From positions 59,280-123,279 of the forward strand of contig JAEVYY010000010.1 in the NCBI GenBank assembly GCA_023392535.1: a stretch of DNA of 64,000 bases. Direction: 5' to 3'. Within the stretch, counting starts at the first letter, position 1. Each line of letters starts with the position of its first letter. Below, in pieces: positions 15,895 through 24,825 of the stretch. Both the position numbers and the translations under genes were made by a program. This DNA is from Bacillota bacterium (GTDB taxonomy: Bacteria; Bacillota; Clostridia; Lachnospirales; Lachnospiraceae). The notes under the pieces are model-generated. The model worked only from the letters and a program-made list of their open reading frames with translations. It was not told where the DNA came from and did no database searches.

Positions 15895-17622
15895 ATGAAA
15901 CCAATTATCGAGTTTAAAGATTTTTCATTTAAATATCGATCACAAGTAGAGCCTACGCTCCGGGATATTAATCTTTCCATTTATCCCGGAGAGAAGGTAT
16001 TGATCATAGGACCATCCGGATCGGGGAAATCAACCTTGGCAAATTGTTTAAACGGGCTGGTCCCTTTTTCATATCCAGGCAAAATTACTGGAACTATCAC
16101 AATTGAAGGTGAGAATCCAGCAGATCTTGGTATTTTTGGTATGTCCAAAAAGGTCGGGACCGTATTACAGGATTCCGATGGGCAGTTTATTGGTCTGACA
16201 GTGGCAGAGGATATTGCGTTTGTCTTAGAGAATGATAAAATTTCTCAGGAGGAGATGATACAGAAAGTGGAGGATGCAGCCTCCCTGGTAGAGGTATCAT
16301 CACTTCTGCATCATGCCCCCACGGCTCTGTCTGGAGGGCAGAAGCAGAGAGTATCCATGGCAGGTGTTATGATAGACAATGTGAACATTCTGCTTTTTGA
16401 CGAGCCGTTAGCCAATCTGGATCCTGCTACAGGAAAGCATGCGATTGAACTGATTGATGAGATTCAGAAGAAAAAAAATGCAACGATCATAATTATTGAA
16501 CATAGGTTGGAAGATGTCCTACATTGTGAGGTAGACCGGGTTGTTGTGATGGGTAATGGAATGATTATAGCGGATACGACACCAGATCGTATTTTGGCAA
16601 GCGATATACTAAGAGAGCAGGGCATCAGAGAACCGTTATATATCAGCGCGCTGAAACACGCTGGATGCAGAATTCAGGAACATAATCATCCGCAGCATAT
16701 AGCGCACATGAATATTTCTGATTATAAAGAAAAAGTATTTCAGTGGTATCAAAAAGAGAAATGGAAAAAAGTTCCTACAATAGATGATAGGTTACTTCAG
16801 ATAAAAAATCTAAACTTTTCCTATCAAGGGAAAAGACCCGTTCTTAAGGATATTAACTTTGCGATCAACAAAGGAGAAATGTTAAGTATTGTCGGAAAAA
16901 ATGGTGCCGGAAAGACCACGTTATCAAATCTGGTATGTGGCTTTTTTCATGCGGACAGTGGGCAGATTTTATGGAGGAATAATGATATTTCAGAATTATC
17001 CATTAAGGAACGTGGAGAAAAGATTGGATTGGTCATGCAGAATCCCAATCAAATGATATCCAAAGCGATGATATTTGACGAGGTCGCATTAGGACTAAAA
17101 GTACGTGGAGTGCCAGAGGATGAAGTAAATCAAAGAGTATATGAGACGTTACAGATATGTGGATTGTATCCTTTTCGGAATTGGCCGATATCTGCATTAA
17201 GTTTTGGACAGAAAAAAAGAGTTACGATAGCCTCCATTCTCGTGATGAATCCGGAAATTCTAATACTGGATGAGCCTACTGCCGGACAGGATTATAGACA
17301 CTATACGGAGATCATGGAATTTCTGAAAAAGATCAATAAAAGATTTGGAATTACAATCATTATGATTACACATGACATGCACCTTATGTTGGAATATACA
17401 GACAGAACCATTGTAATAGCAGATGGAAGTCTCTTAGCGATCGATACCCCTGCACATATTCTGACCAATGAGGAAATTATACGGAAAGCCTATTTAAAAA
17501 AGACATCCTTATATGAGTTGGCAATAAAATGTGGTATTGAGGATACTACGGATTTTGTGGATTATTTTATTTCATATGAAAGGAAGGAAAGAACAAATGA
17601 ACGGAAGAATTCTTACATATGA
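15895..17622 (+). CDS. ECF transporter dual ATP-binding protein (EcfA1-EcfA2 fusion)
   Basis: A 575-aa protein with two ABC ATPase domains in one chain. Domain 1 has [23 protein letters not shown] and ILLFDEPLANLDP; domain 2 (from about 300) has GKNGAGKTT, LSFGQKKRVTIASI and LILDEPTAGQD. The second signature has LSFGQ in place of LSGGQ. This YkoD-like layout is usual for UPF0397-linked ECF systems. It drives the S component encoded 3 nt upstream through the T component, whose gene overlaps it by 26 nt. Confidence 0.92.
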   Translation: MKPIIEFKDFSFKYRSQVEPTLRDINLSIYPGEKVLIIGPSGSGKSTLANCLNGLVPFSYPGKITGTITIEGENPADLGIFGMSKKVGTVLQDSDGQFIGLTVAEDIAFVLENDKISQEEMIQKVEDAASLVEVSSLLHHAPTALSGGQKQRVSMAGVMIDNVNILLFDEPLANLDPATGKHAIELIDEIQKKKNATIIIIEHRLEDVLHCEVDRVVVMGNGMIIADTTPDRILASDILREQGIREPLYISALKHAGCRIQEHNHPQHIAHMNISDYKEKVFQWYQKEKWKKVPTIDDRLLQIKNLNFSYQGKRPVLKDINFAINKGEMLSIVGKNGAGKTTLSNLVCGFFHADSGQILWRNNDISELSIKERGEKIGLVMQNPNQMISKAMIFDEVALGLKVRGVPEDEVNQRVYETLQICGLYPFRNWPISALSFGQKKRVTIASILVMNPEILILDEPTAGQDYRHYTEIMEFLKKINKRFGITIIMITHDMHLMLEYTDRTIVIADGSLLAIDTPAHILTNEEIIRKAYLKKTSLYELAIKCGIEDTTDFVDYFISYERKERTNERKNSYI

Positions 17623-18427
17623 AGAAAAAGACACTTGGATCCACAGACTTAGCGGTGTAACAAAATTAATTTTTTTTCTGACATGGTCGATTACGAGTAT
17701 GATGACCTTTGATACCAGAGTTCTGGGTGTTATGTTCTTTTTTAGTCTTTTTATTTTTGGGATATCGAAAACAGAATGGAAGCAGATTAGTACACTATTT
17801 AAGTTTATAGGTATTTTTTTAAGTATCAACCTGATTGCTATTTTTTTCTTTGCCCCTTATCAGGGAAACAAGATTTATGGAACAGAAACAATACTGCTTC
17901 ATTTATTTGGCAATTATTCTATCACGCTGGAACAATTATTTTATGAATGTAATATTTTAATCAAATATTTTACGATTGTTCCAGCCGTTCTGATGTTTAT
18001 TGTATCGACAAATCCTTCTGAGTTTGCAGCCTCTCTGAATCGGGTCGGAGTAAGCTATCATATTGGTTATGCGATTGCCATTGCACTACGCTATATACCG
18101 GATATTCAGGATGATTTTCATCAAATAAAGAACGCCCAGGAAGCCAGAGGGATTGAAATGTCAAAAAAAGCACCATTCAAGGACCGGATCAAACATGTTT
18201 CAGCCATAATCTTTCCACTGGTATTCTCAAGTATGGATCGAATTGATGTGGTAAGTAATGCGATGGAACTAAGGGGATTTGGAAAATATAAGAAAAGAAC
18301 CTGGTATTCTGGTAAATCTTTGAAGAGAAACGATTATTTTGTGATTGCGTTTGCAATTATTTTTATGATCGTGGGATTGACAGTAACATACTATGATGGA
18401 AACAGATTTTATAATCCATTTTTATAA
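17597..18427 (+). CDS. ECF transporter T component (energy-coupling permease)
   Basis: A 276-aa membrane protein of the CbiQ/EcfT family. Several membrane segments are followed by the coupling helices with the diagnostic NAQEARGIE and SNAMELRGFG motifs, which bind the ATPases. I chose the ATG at 17597, preceded by AAGGAAGG, over an in-frame start at 17531, which lies within the ATPase gene and adds 22 residues before the cytoplasmic start. Last gene of the ECF operon. Confidence 0.9.
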   Translation: MNGRILTYEEKDTWIHRLSGVTKLIFFLTWSITSMMTFDTRVLGVMFFFSLFIFGISKTEWKQISTLFKFIGIFLSINLIAIFFFAPYQGNKIYGTETILLHLFGNYSITLEQLFYECNILIKYFTIVPAVLMFIVSTNPSEFAASLNRVGVSYHIGYAIAIALRYIPDIQDDFHQIKNAQEARGIEMSKKAPFKDRIKHVSAIIFPLVFSSMDRIDVVSNAMELRGFGKYKKRTWYSGKSLKRNDYFVIAFAIIFMIVGLTVTYYDGNRFYNPFL

Positions 18428-18442
18428 AATTAGATATAGTTA

Positions 18443-18471
18443 TTGATTAATGAAGAACTTCGAGATACACT
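18443..18471 (+). promoter_or_regulatory. Possible sigma-A-type promoter for the BspA-like gene
   Basis: TTGATT, 17 bp, TACACT; the -10 ends 37 bp before the ATG at 18509. Both boxes have mismatches, so this is tentative. Confidence 0.45.
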
Positions 18472-18508
18472 ACAAGTATATCAGTAATTATTGTGAAGGG
18501 AGAATTTA

Positions 18509-19540
18509 ATGAATAAAAAAGAACAGAAGATAGGAAAGTACTGGTTGCTTTGTTTAGCAGCAGTGATGACTTTATTTTTGGTTTCTATCATAGCGCCAAT
18601 GCCAGCAAGAGCTGCACAAGCTATGAGTTGGATTGCTCTTGGAAATGGTGTATATCAGTTGGAGGGAACGCAGGTCAAGGTGGAGGTCACACAGGGAGCG
18701 GTCCGTGTGACGGGATCGGGTGCGATTCCTGACTATGATTATTGGGAATTGGGGAAACGTCCGTGGTCTACTTGCGAATGTCAGAACGTAACGATTGATG
18801 ATACCATTACCTCGATAGGAGCTTATGTATTTTATGATCTTCCGAAATTAAAGTATATATCTCTAAGTAGTAAGACATTTATAACAGATTATACTACATT
18901 TTATAAAATAGATCCCAATCCGATTATCAGAATTTATGGTTCGGATGTTACAACGAATATGATTGGGACAATTCCCTATACCAGTATGGATAGTATCAGG
19001 TCTCTGGCACAATCCAGTGGAATAGGAAGAGCATATATTTTAGATAACAGTAGTCTGGCATCCGCATTTCAGGGGAGTACCAATCCTACCATACAGAATG
19101 TCTATAGTGCAACCGATAGTGAAGTGCCTTGGGATGATCTGGCTACAAATTGGAATGGGAACATCTACAAATCAATCTGTAAGATTACATCGCCGTCTCC
19201 AGTTCCTTCTTATATCGTGACAGGAACCAGAAGATATCAAGGGAAAGAAGCATATCAGGCATATGCCGCATTTATCGGAGAAGATACCTTTGCAACCACA
19301 TTTAATATTACAGTAACCACAAATGATGCCAATAAGACGATATTATCAAAAACCGATATACCGTACCAATATACCCTTACGATACCAGAAGAATTTAAAA
19401 AAGCAGGAAGAAGCTTTCGGCTATTAGGAATCGGTCAGACAGGAGTGCTTTCCTATGATGATCTGGATAGCAATGGTGATACGATTACTTTTGTGACAGA
19501 TTATCCGACTACTTCTTATGCATTGGTATACAAAGATTAA
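18509..19540 (+). CDS. Secreted BspA-like leucine-rich-repeat protein
   Basis: A 343-aa exported protein. A signal peptide (about 1-35, ending PARAAQA) precedes a beta-rich segment (VYQLEGTQVKVEVTQGAVRV) and a short LRR_5/BspA-like repeat region at about 90-130, with VTIDDTITSIGAYVFYDLPK followed by LKYISLSS. The C-terminal 150 residues show no motif I recognise, and there is no LPXTG or other anchor. BspA-like proteins are often surface or adhesion proteins, but the function here is unknown. It is a single-gene unit with its own terminator. Confidence 0.65.
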   Translation: MNKKEQKIGKYWLLCLAAVMTLFLVSIIAPMPARAAQAMSWIALGNGVYQLEGTQVKVEVTQGAVRVTGSGAIPDYDYWELGKRPWSTCECQNVTIDDTITSIGAYVFYDLPKLKYISLSSKTFITDYTTFYKIDPNPIIRIYGSDVTTNMIGTIPYTSMDSIRSLAQSSGIGRAYILDNSSLASAFQGSTNPTIQNVYSATDSEVPWDDLATNWNGNIYKSICKITSPSPVPSYIVTGTRRYQGKEAYQAYAAFIGEDTFATTFNITVTTNDANKTILSKTDIPYQYTLTIPEEFKKAGRSFRLLGIGQTGVLSYDDLDSNGDTITFVTDYPTTSYALVYKD

Positions 19541-19563
19541 TATAAATAAGTTTTAGCAGGAGT

Positions 19564-19603
19564 AAAAATAACTGTGCTTTGATGAAAGCACGGTTATTTT
19601 TTT
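19564..19603 (+). terminator. Rho-independent terminator
   Basis: AAAAATAACTGTGCTTT pairs with AAAGCACGGTTATTTTT, leaving a GATG loop, and runs into a T-tract. Confidence 0.92.
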
Positions 19604-19621
19604 GCTTTTCTATTTAAAAGG

Positions 19622-19650
19622 TTGACATTTTCTAAAATTGCGCATATGAT
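19622..19650 (+). promoter_or_regulatory. Strong sigma-A-type promoter for the UroD/ABC/sulfur operon
   Basis: TTGACA at 19622-19627, 17 bp, TATGAT at 19645-19650. A TAGGAATT octamer (19684-19691) is 34 bp downstream of the -10, within the untranslated leader. The long leader (about 155 nt) has no recognisable T-box or SAM-riboswitch feature. Confidence 0.82.
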
Positions 19651-19811
19651 ATAAAACAAAACATACTAATCATACTTAATAGGTAGGAATTAAAAAGACA
19701 TAGGGGTATTTGAATGGAGAGTATTAAATTAAGAAGAAAAAATGGGAAAAGTGAACGATGTTAATACGATACCTAGCATATTAATCTGTAGAAAATAGAA
19801 TGGGAGAAAAG

Positions 19812-20801
19812 ATGTCAAATAGAGAAATCGTATTAAAAGCGTTCAATAATGAAGAGGTAGGCAGAGTTCCGGTAGGTTTTTGGTTTCATTTTGTAGTGGG
19901 TGATGAATTTAACCAAGGTGCTTATCGGGATGAAATCATCCAGAAAAATATAGCGGGGCATAAGAAGTTCGTAAATGACTTTCAGCCGGATTTTGTAAAA
20001 TTAATGAGTGATGGATTTTTTGCATATCCAAACAACGCTCTTGCAAACGCTGCAAGTATGAGCGAACTTAAAAATTTGGAGCCAATTGGGGAACATCATC
20101 CATGGATTGAAAAACAAGTAAGGTTAGTAAAGGAGTTAACAGATGCTTTTGGAAAAGATACACCAACATTTTTTAATATTTTTGCACCTGCTACCTATGT
20201 AAAATTTTTGTTAAGAGGTTCTGAAAAAAAGACAACACTTGAAGATTATTATAAAGAAGATCCAATTGGGTTAAAACATGTCTTGGATGTAATCGCAGAG
20301 GATATTAAAGTATTATCGAGACGTGTCATAACAGAGGGAAAAGCAGATGGAATTTATGTAAGCGTACAGAACATTCCCGAAATAAAAAAGACAGATTATC
20401 TAAAAATTATAGCACCAAGCGAAAGAACGGTATTGGAAGAGGCAAATAAAGTAAGTGCGTATAATATTCTACATATCTGTGGGTTTGAAGGAGCACGAAA
20501 TGATCTCTCCCTCTATGTAGATTATCCGGCAAAAGCAATAAACTGGGCAGTTACAATAGAAAATGTCAGTCTTGAAGAAGGTAAGAAACTGTTTGGAGGT
20601 AGGGCTGTCATCGGTGGATTTGCAAATACAGTAAATGACATCCTTTATAAGGGAAGCAGAGAAGAAATCGAGTCTGTTACAGAGCAGCTCATCAGTAAGG
20701 CCGGAAAGAAAGGAATTATATTAGGGGCAGATTGTACCATACCTAGTGATATCGAACTGAATAGACTTGATTGGGTCAGAAAAAAAGCAGCCAGAGTTTA
20801 A
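19812..20801 (+). CDS. Uroporphyrinogen decarboxylase (UroD)-family protein, methyltransferase-like
   Basis: A 329-aa protein of the UroD/MtaA superfamily. The start of the family fold reads REIVLKAFNNEEVGRVPVGF. A His-x-Cys-Gly (ILHICGFEG) and a later Cys (GADCTIPSD) correspond to the zinc ligands of methyltransferases such as MtaA/MtbA, which heme-type UroD lacks. That favours a methyl- or thiol-transfer role over heme synthesis. No corrinoid protein gene is nearby. I prefer the ATG at 19812 (GGGAG upstream) to the one at 19800. It leads an operon with an amino-acid-type importer, an SDR enzyme and transsulfuration enzymes, so a sulfur compound is a reasonable substrate guess. Confidence 0.78.
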   Translation: MSNREIVLKAFNNEEVGRVPVGFWFHFVVGDEFNQGAYRDEIIQKNIAGHKKFVNDFQPDFVKLMSDGFFAYPNNALANAASMSELKNLEPIGEHHPWIEKQVRLVKELTDAFGKDTPTFFNIFAPATYVKFLLRGSEKKTTLEDYYKEDPIGLKHVLDVIAEDIKVLSRRVITEGKADGIYVSVQNIPEIKKTDYLKIIAPSERTVLEEANKVSAYNILHICGFEGARNDLSLYVDYPAKAINWAVTIENVSLEEGKKLFGGRAVIGGFANTVNDILYKGSREEIESVTEQLISKAGKKGIILGADCTIPSDIELNRLDWVRKKAARV

Positions 20802-20833
20802 ACGTGAGAAGCAGGCGAAGAGAGGAATAAACT

Positions 20834-21709
20834 ATGAAAAATTTAAAAAAAATAGTAGCACTGGCACTAAGCTTGTTGGGAATTATATTTTTAGCAACTG
20901 GGTGTGGAAGTAAAGTGTCTCAAACAAATGGAAAAGATAGTGAGCCAGCTTCTGGTGAGAAAGTTCAGGAGGTAACAATTGCGCATACCCAGACCTACAT
21001 CCCTTATGATTATGTGAATGAAGCTGGGGAGTCAGATGGTTTTGAAGTTCAGGTGCTAAAGGCGGTGGATGAACTGCTACCACAATACGAATTTTCTTAT
21101 GTGCCAACAACAGATGACGATCTATTGATTGGTGTTGAATCCGGTAAATATAATATTGGCACAAAAGGAGCCTGGTTTACGGAAGAGCGAGCAAAGAAAT
21201 TCATATTTCCAAAGAACTATATCGGCGCGAGCAGCATTGGAATTACTTACCGGACAGAAAATGCGGATCAGATCAAAGATCTGGAGTCATTTGCTTCTTT
21301 TAGCGGAAAATTAGTACCAATTGCCCCACAGAATGCGCAATACAATGTGGTTGAAAAATATAATGAAGGACACCCGGATAATCCGGTAGATCTACAAGCG
21401 TCTGATGCATTCACAATTGCGGATGCCTATACATGGGTAGTGGAAGGAAGGTATGATGCTTTCTTTGATATCAAAACATCGTATGAAAATAATGTTGTAT
21501 CAGCAAAGGGGGCCTATCATGATTATGCAGATAAACTAAGTTACGCTATTTATCAGGCAATTCCGACTTATCCACTGTTCAACAAAAATGATCAGAAGCT
21601 TGCAGATGCCTATGATCAGGCAATAGAACAATTAACGGAAAGTGGAAAAATTTTAGAATTAGAAGAAAAATATTTCGGGGAAGATCTTTTTCAGTATATT
21701 CAGAAGTAG
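20834..21709 (+). CDS. ABC transporter substrate-binding lipoprotein (SBP_bac_3 family)
   Basis: A 291-aa lipoprotein with lipobox ATGC (Cys24). The mature part has VTIAHTQTYIPYDYVNEAGE, SDGFEVQVLKAVDE, GVESGKYNIGTKGAWFTEER and a C-terminal LELEEKYFG, as in polar amino-acid-type binding proteins. The motif after the first strand (YIPYDYVNEAG) resembles cystine/opine-type binders, but this is weak. It supplies the two permeases and ATPase encoded downstream. Confidence 0.9.
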   Translation: MKNLKKIVALALSLLGIIFLATGCGSKVSQTNGKDSEPASGEKVQEVTIAHTQTYIPYDYVNEAGESDGFEVQVLKAVDELLPQYEFSYVPTTDDDLLIGVESGKYNIGTKGAWFTEERAKKFIFPKNYIGASSIGITYRTENADQIKDLESFASFSGKLVPIAPQNAQYNVVEKYNEGHPDNPVDLQASDAFTIADAYTWVVEGRYDAFFDIKTSYENNVVSAKGAYHDYADKLSYAIYQAIPTYPLFNKNDQKLADAYDQAIEQLTESGKILELEEKYFGEDLFQYIQK

Positions 21710-21735
21710 TTTGTAGAAAGGGAAGGATACCAGTT

Positions 21736-22434
21736 ATGAGACCATTCAAACCTATCTTTATATTGGAAGTGATTCCGGTATTGCTTCCCTATCTGTTGGT
21801 GACCATATGTGTGATGATAGGAACCGTATTTTTGGGGAGCATTTTAGGACTCTTCCTTGCAAAAGCCAAGATACAGAGAAAAAAAATACCCAAATTGCTG
21901 GCGGATTTTTACATCTGCATTCTTAGATGCACACCGTCCATAGTCCTTCTATTCATCGTATTTTATGGACTTCCGGAACTTCTTGAGGTGCTCTTTAGAT
22001 GGAACATCAACAACTATCACAAAGGAGTTTTTGTAATCATAACATTTACGCTTTTGTTTGCAGCTACCATGGCAGAAGTGATGAGAACCGCTTATGAATC
22101 GATTGACAGAGGGCAATACGAGGCCGCAGTCAGTGCCGGACTATCTGAATTGCAGACATTTTACAGAATTTTTTTACCCCAATGTATGGTGGTCGCTCTT
22201 CCTAATTTCAGTAATTCATTGATCGGACTCATGAAAGAAGGTACGCTGGCCTATACCATCGGACTCATAGATATCATGGGAAAAGGACAATTGATCATCG
22301 GAAATCATTACGGTTCGTATGCATTGGAGACCTACCTGGCACTGGCAATTATTTATTGGGGGATGACAATTCTGATAGAGAAAACGTTTGCAAAAGTAGA
22401 ATTAAAATTATCGAAGAATAAGAGGGTGACATAA
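21736..22434 (+). CDS. Amino-acid-type ABC transporter permease, first subunit
   Basis: A 232-aa inner-membrane permease of the HisM/GlnP family. IPVLLPYLLVTICVMIG begins the first membrane segment, CILRCTPSIVLLFIVFYG is the family motif, and EAAVSAGLSELQTFYRIFLP is the cytoplasmic EAA loop. The stop codon shares one base with the start of the second permease gene. Part of the second amino-acid-type importer in this window. Confidence 0.92.
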   Translation: MRPFKPIFILEVIPVLLPYLLVTICVMIGTVFLGSILGLFLAKAKIQRKKIPKLLADFYICILRCTPSIVLLFIVFYGLPELLEVLFRWNINNYHKGVFVIITFTLLFAATMAEVMRTAYESIDRGQYEAAVSAGLSELQTFYRIFLPQCMVVALPNFSNSLIGLMKEGTLAYTIGLIDIMGKGQLIIGNHYGSYALETYLALAIIYWGMTILIEKTFAKVELKLSKNKRVT

Positions 22435-23135
22435 TGGAATTTGATTTAGCATTTGCAAAGCATACTTTTTTTATGGCACTATCGGGAATCCCTACGACGC
22501 TCAAATTAACATTATTTTCTTTATTGTTTGCGACCCCTATTGCTTTTTTTATGGCAGTGGCAAAAATAAATCAAGTGAAAGGAATCAGAAAAGGTGTCAC
22601 TCTTTATGTATCTTTGATCAGAGGAACTCCAATTGTGTTACAAATATTGATTCTTTATAGTTTAGTCCCGAGTGTATTAAATCTGATTGTTAAGCAATTA
22701 GGATTACCATTTGAGGTATTTGATTGGAATCCCATTTTTTATGCATATACCGTTTTTACGCTAAATACGATTGCCACTATGTCGGAGGTGCTGCGGTCGG
22801 CACTTCTGACCGTAGATAGTGGACAGATGGAAGCGGCGCAGGCAATAGGGCTTTCCACTGCAAGGGCGTATACACGCATCCTTATTCCGCAAGCCTTTGT
22901 TGCGGCACTACCTAATATCTGTAATATTACTGTAAATTTATTAAAAAATACTTCGCTTGCTTTTTTGATGACAGTAAAGGATATTACAGCAATTGCAAAA
23001 ATGGAGGCTTCTTATGGATATAATTATATAGAGGCATATACGGTCATATTTTTGATTTATATTTTATTATGCTCTTTGGTACAATTCGTATTTCATAGGA
23101 TGGAAACCTATTTAAGGGTATATAAGGCTTGTTAG
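22434..23135 (+). CDS. Amino-acid-type ABC transporter permease, second subunit
   Basis: A 233-aa partner permease with SGIPTTLKLTLFSLLFATP, SLIRGTPIVLQILILYSL and the EAA loop EAAQAIGLSTARAYTRILIP. It overlaps the preceding gene by one base and has GAGGGTGAC as ribosome site. With its partner it forms a heterodimeric channel. Confidence 0.92.
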   Translation: MEFDLAFAKHTFFMALSGIPTTLKLTLFSLLFATPIAFFMAVAKINQVKGIRKGVTLYVSLIRGTPIVLQILILYSLVPSVLNLIVKQLGLPFEVFDWNPIFYAYTVFTLNTIATMSEVLRSALLTVDSGQMEAAQAIGLSTARAYTRILIPQAFVAALPNICNITVNLLKNTSLAFLMTVKDITAIAKMEASYGYNYIEAYTVIFLIYILLCSLVQFVFHRMETYLRVYKAC

Positions 23136-23186
23136 CAATGAATTTTTTAATGCTTGAAGCGGCATGTTTAAAAGTGAGGTGAGAGT

Positions 23187-23939
23187 ATGTTAGAAATCAA
23201 AGGAATTCGGAAATCGTTTCAGAATAACCAAGTATTAAAGGGAGTGGATATGAAAGTGGAAAAGGGCGATGTGGTTGTAATTTTGGGTCCCAGTGGATCG
23301 GGTAAAACAACCTTATTGCGTTGCATCAATTTTCTGGAAAAGGCGGAGGCAGGTGTGATTACTTTTGATACCATTCATACAGAATTTACATTAGCTTCTA
23401 AAAAGACAATATCTAAAATTCGAAAAAAAACAGCCTTTGTATTTCAGAACTATAATCTGTTTCATAATAAGACAGCACTTGAAAACGTGACGGAGGGTCT
23501 CATCATAGCAAGAAAGATACCAAAAGAGAAAGCAATAGAAACGGCCAAACAAGCTTTGGATAAAGTGGGTCTGAAAGATCGTTATGAATATTATCCGTCA
23601 AAATTATCCGGCGGACAACAGCAAAGAGTGGGTATCGCCAGGGCAATAGCAGTAGATCCGGATGTGATTCTTTTTGACGAGCCAACGTCCGCGCTTGATC
23701 CGGAGCTGATCGGTGAAGTCTTGCAGGTCATGAAGCAACTGGCGAAGGAAGGCACGACCATGGTGGTGGTGACTCATGAGATGTCTTTTGCGCAGGAGGT
23801 AGCAAATCATGTGATTTTTATGGATAAGGGGGTAATTGTAGAGGAAGGTACTTCCGATGCCATTTTTACACATCCGAAAGAGGAAAGGACAAAACAATTT
23901 TTAAGACGGATTCTGAATGAGACAGAATATGTTATCTGA
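23187..23939 (+). CDS. Amino-acid-type ABC transporter ATP-binding protein
   Basis: A 250-aa ATPase of the GlnQ/TcyC type. Walker [11 protein letters not shown]-loop [12 protein letters not shown], signature [15 protein letters not shown], Walker [15 protein letters not shown] and switch VTHEM are intact. The wording of [19 protein letters not shown] is close to cystine importers (TcyC/TcyN), which fits the transsulfuration genes downstream. This substrate assignment is an inference. Confidence 0.93.
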   Translation: MLEIKGIRKSFQNNQVLKGVDMKVEKGDVVVILGPSGSGKTTLLRCINFLEKAEAGVITFDTIHTEFTLASKKTISKIRKKTAFVFQNYNLFHNKTALENVTEGLIIARKIPKEKAIETAKQALDKVGLKDRYEYYPSKLSGGQQQRVGIARAIAVDPDVILFDEPTSALDPELIGEVLQVMKQLAKEGTTMVVVTHEMSFAQEVANHVIFMDKGVIVEEGTSDAIFTHPKEERTKQFLRRILNETEYVI

Positions 23940-23986
23940 ATCAACATGGTAAGAGAAATCGGAAGAAGCAGGAAAAGAGGATCCAT

Positions 23987-24730
23987 ATGTTAAGAGGAAA
24001 AACAGTTTTCATTACAGGTGCAGGGAGTGGGATAGGAAGAAAAATAGCTATTTTGATGAGCAGGCAGCATGCTGCGGTCTATCTCGTAGGCAGAACCATT
24101 GAGAATGTCAGACAGACAGCGACAGTCATACAGAAAGAAGGCGGCGATGTCGGATTCTGCAGATGTGATATTACAGATCCCGCTGACGTCAGAAGAGCAG
24201 TTCAAAAGGCCGTCGATTATTTCGGAAAACTGGATAGTGTGGTGAACAATGCGGCTGTCTTTGCGCCTTGCAATATCTTGAGTGAGGAGTTGGAAGGCAC
24301 TTGGAAGGATACGTTTGAAGTAAATCTGATGGGTATCGTACATGTGATCAGTGAGGCCGCACCGTATCTCATTCGCAATGGCAAGGGAAGTATCATAAAC
24401 ATTGCTTCTATCGATGCCTATGATGGCTGCAAAGGCTATTCGGCTTACTCCGCATCCAAGGGAGGAGTCGTGAGTCTGACCAAAAGTCTGGCGCTTGATT
24501 TGGGGCAACATTTGATTCGGGTAAATGCAATCGCCCCAGGAATAATAGAGACCTCAATGACACATGATAGAATCATGGAAAATAGAGAAAAGTATTTGGA
24601 TAAACTTGTTTTAAAGAGAATTGGAAAAGATACGGATGTAGCAAATGCGGCTGTTTTCCTAACTTCTGATATGGCCGATTACATAACAGGACAAGTGTTG
24701 CATGTGAATGGCGGATTGAGACTTGCATAA
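23987..24730 (+). CDS. Short-chain dehydrogenase/reductase
   Basis: A 247-aa classical SDR. It has the dinucleotide motif TGAGSGIGRK near residue 10, the NNAA motif, the catalytic Ser in NIASIDAY, the active-site YSASK (YxxxK), and AIAPGIIETSM in the cofactor-binding C-terminal half. The Arg after the GxxxGxG motif and LVGRTIENV suggest NADP(H), though this is uncertain. The substrate is unknown. It lies between the importer and the transsulfuration enzymes in the same direction, 47 nt after the ATPase gene, so it may act on the imported compound. Confidence 0.88.
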   Translation: MLRGKTVFITGAGSGIGRKIAILMSRQHAAVYLVGRTIENVRQTATVIQKEGGDVGFCRCDITDPADVRRAVQKAVDYFGKLDSVVNNAAVFAPCNILSEELEGTWKDTFEVNLMGIVHVISEAAPYLIRNGKGSIINIASIDAYDGCKGYSAYSASKGGVVSLTKSLALDLGQHLIRVNAIAPGIIETSMTHDRIMENREKYLDKLVLKRIGKDTDVANAAVFLTSDMADYITGQVLHVNGGLRLA

Positions 24731-24735
24731 TACGC

Positions 24736-24764
24736 TTGACGAAGTTAAAAAAATGCATTATACT
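24736..24764 (+). promoter_or_regulatory. Sigma-A-type promoter for the transsulfuration genes
   Basis: TTGACG, 17 bp, TATACT, just after the SDR stop codon. The -10 ends 61 bp before the next ATG. Confidence 0.7.
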
Positions 24765-24825
24765 TTCAAATAAAATAAATCCTATCAACATAGTATGAAT
24801 AAACATTGCAAAGGGGATCCAAACG

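Noticed and set aside
19651..19811. T-box or SAM riboswitch in the leader of the sulfur operon
   Set aside because: The leader lacks the T-box sequence and recognisable riboswitch stems; only an isolated TAGGAATT octamer stands out.
23990..24511. A 173-residue minus-strand open frame
   Set aside because: It is antisense to the SDR gene, which has all catalytic motifs.
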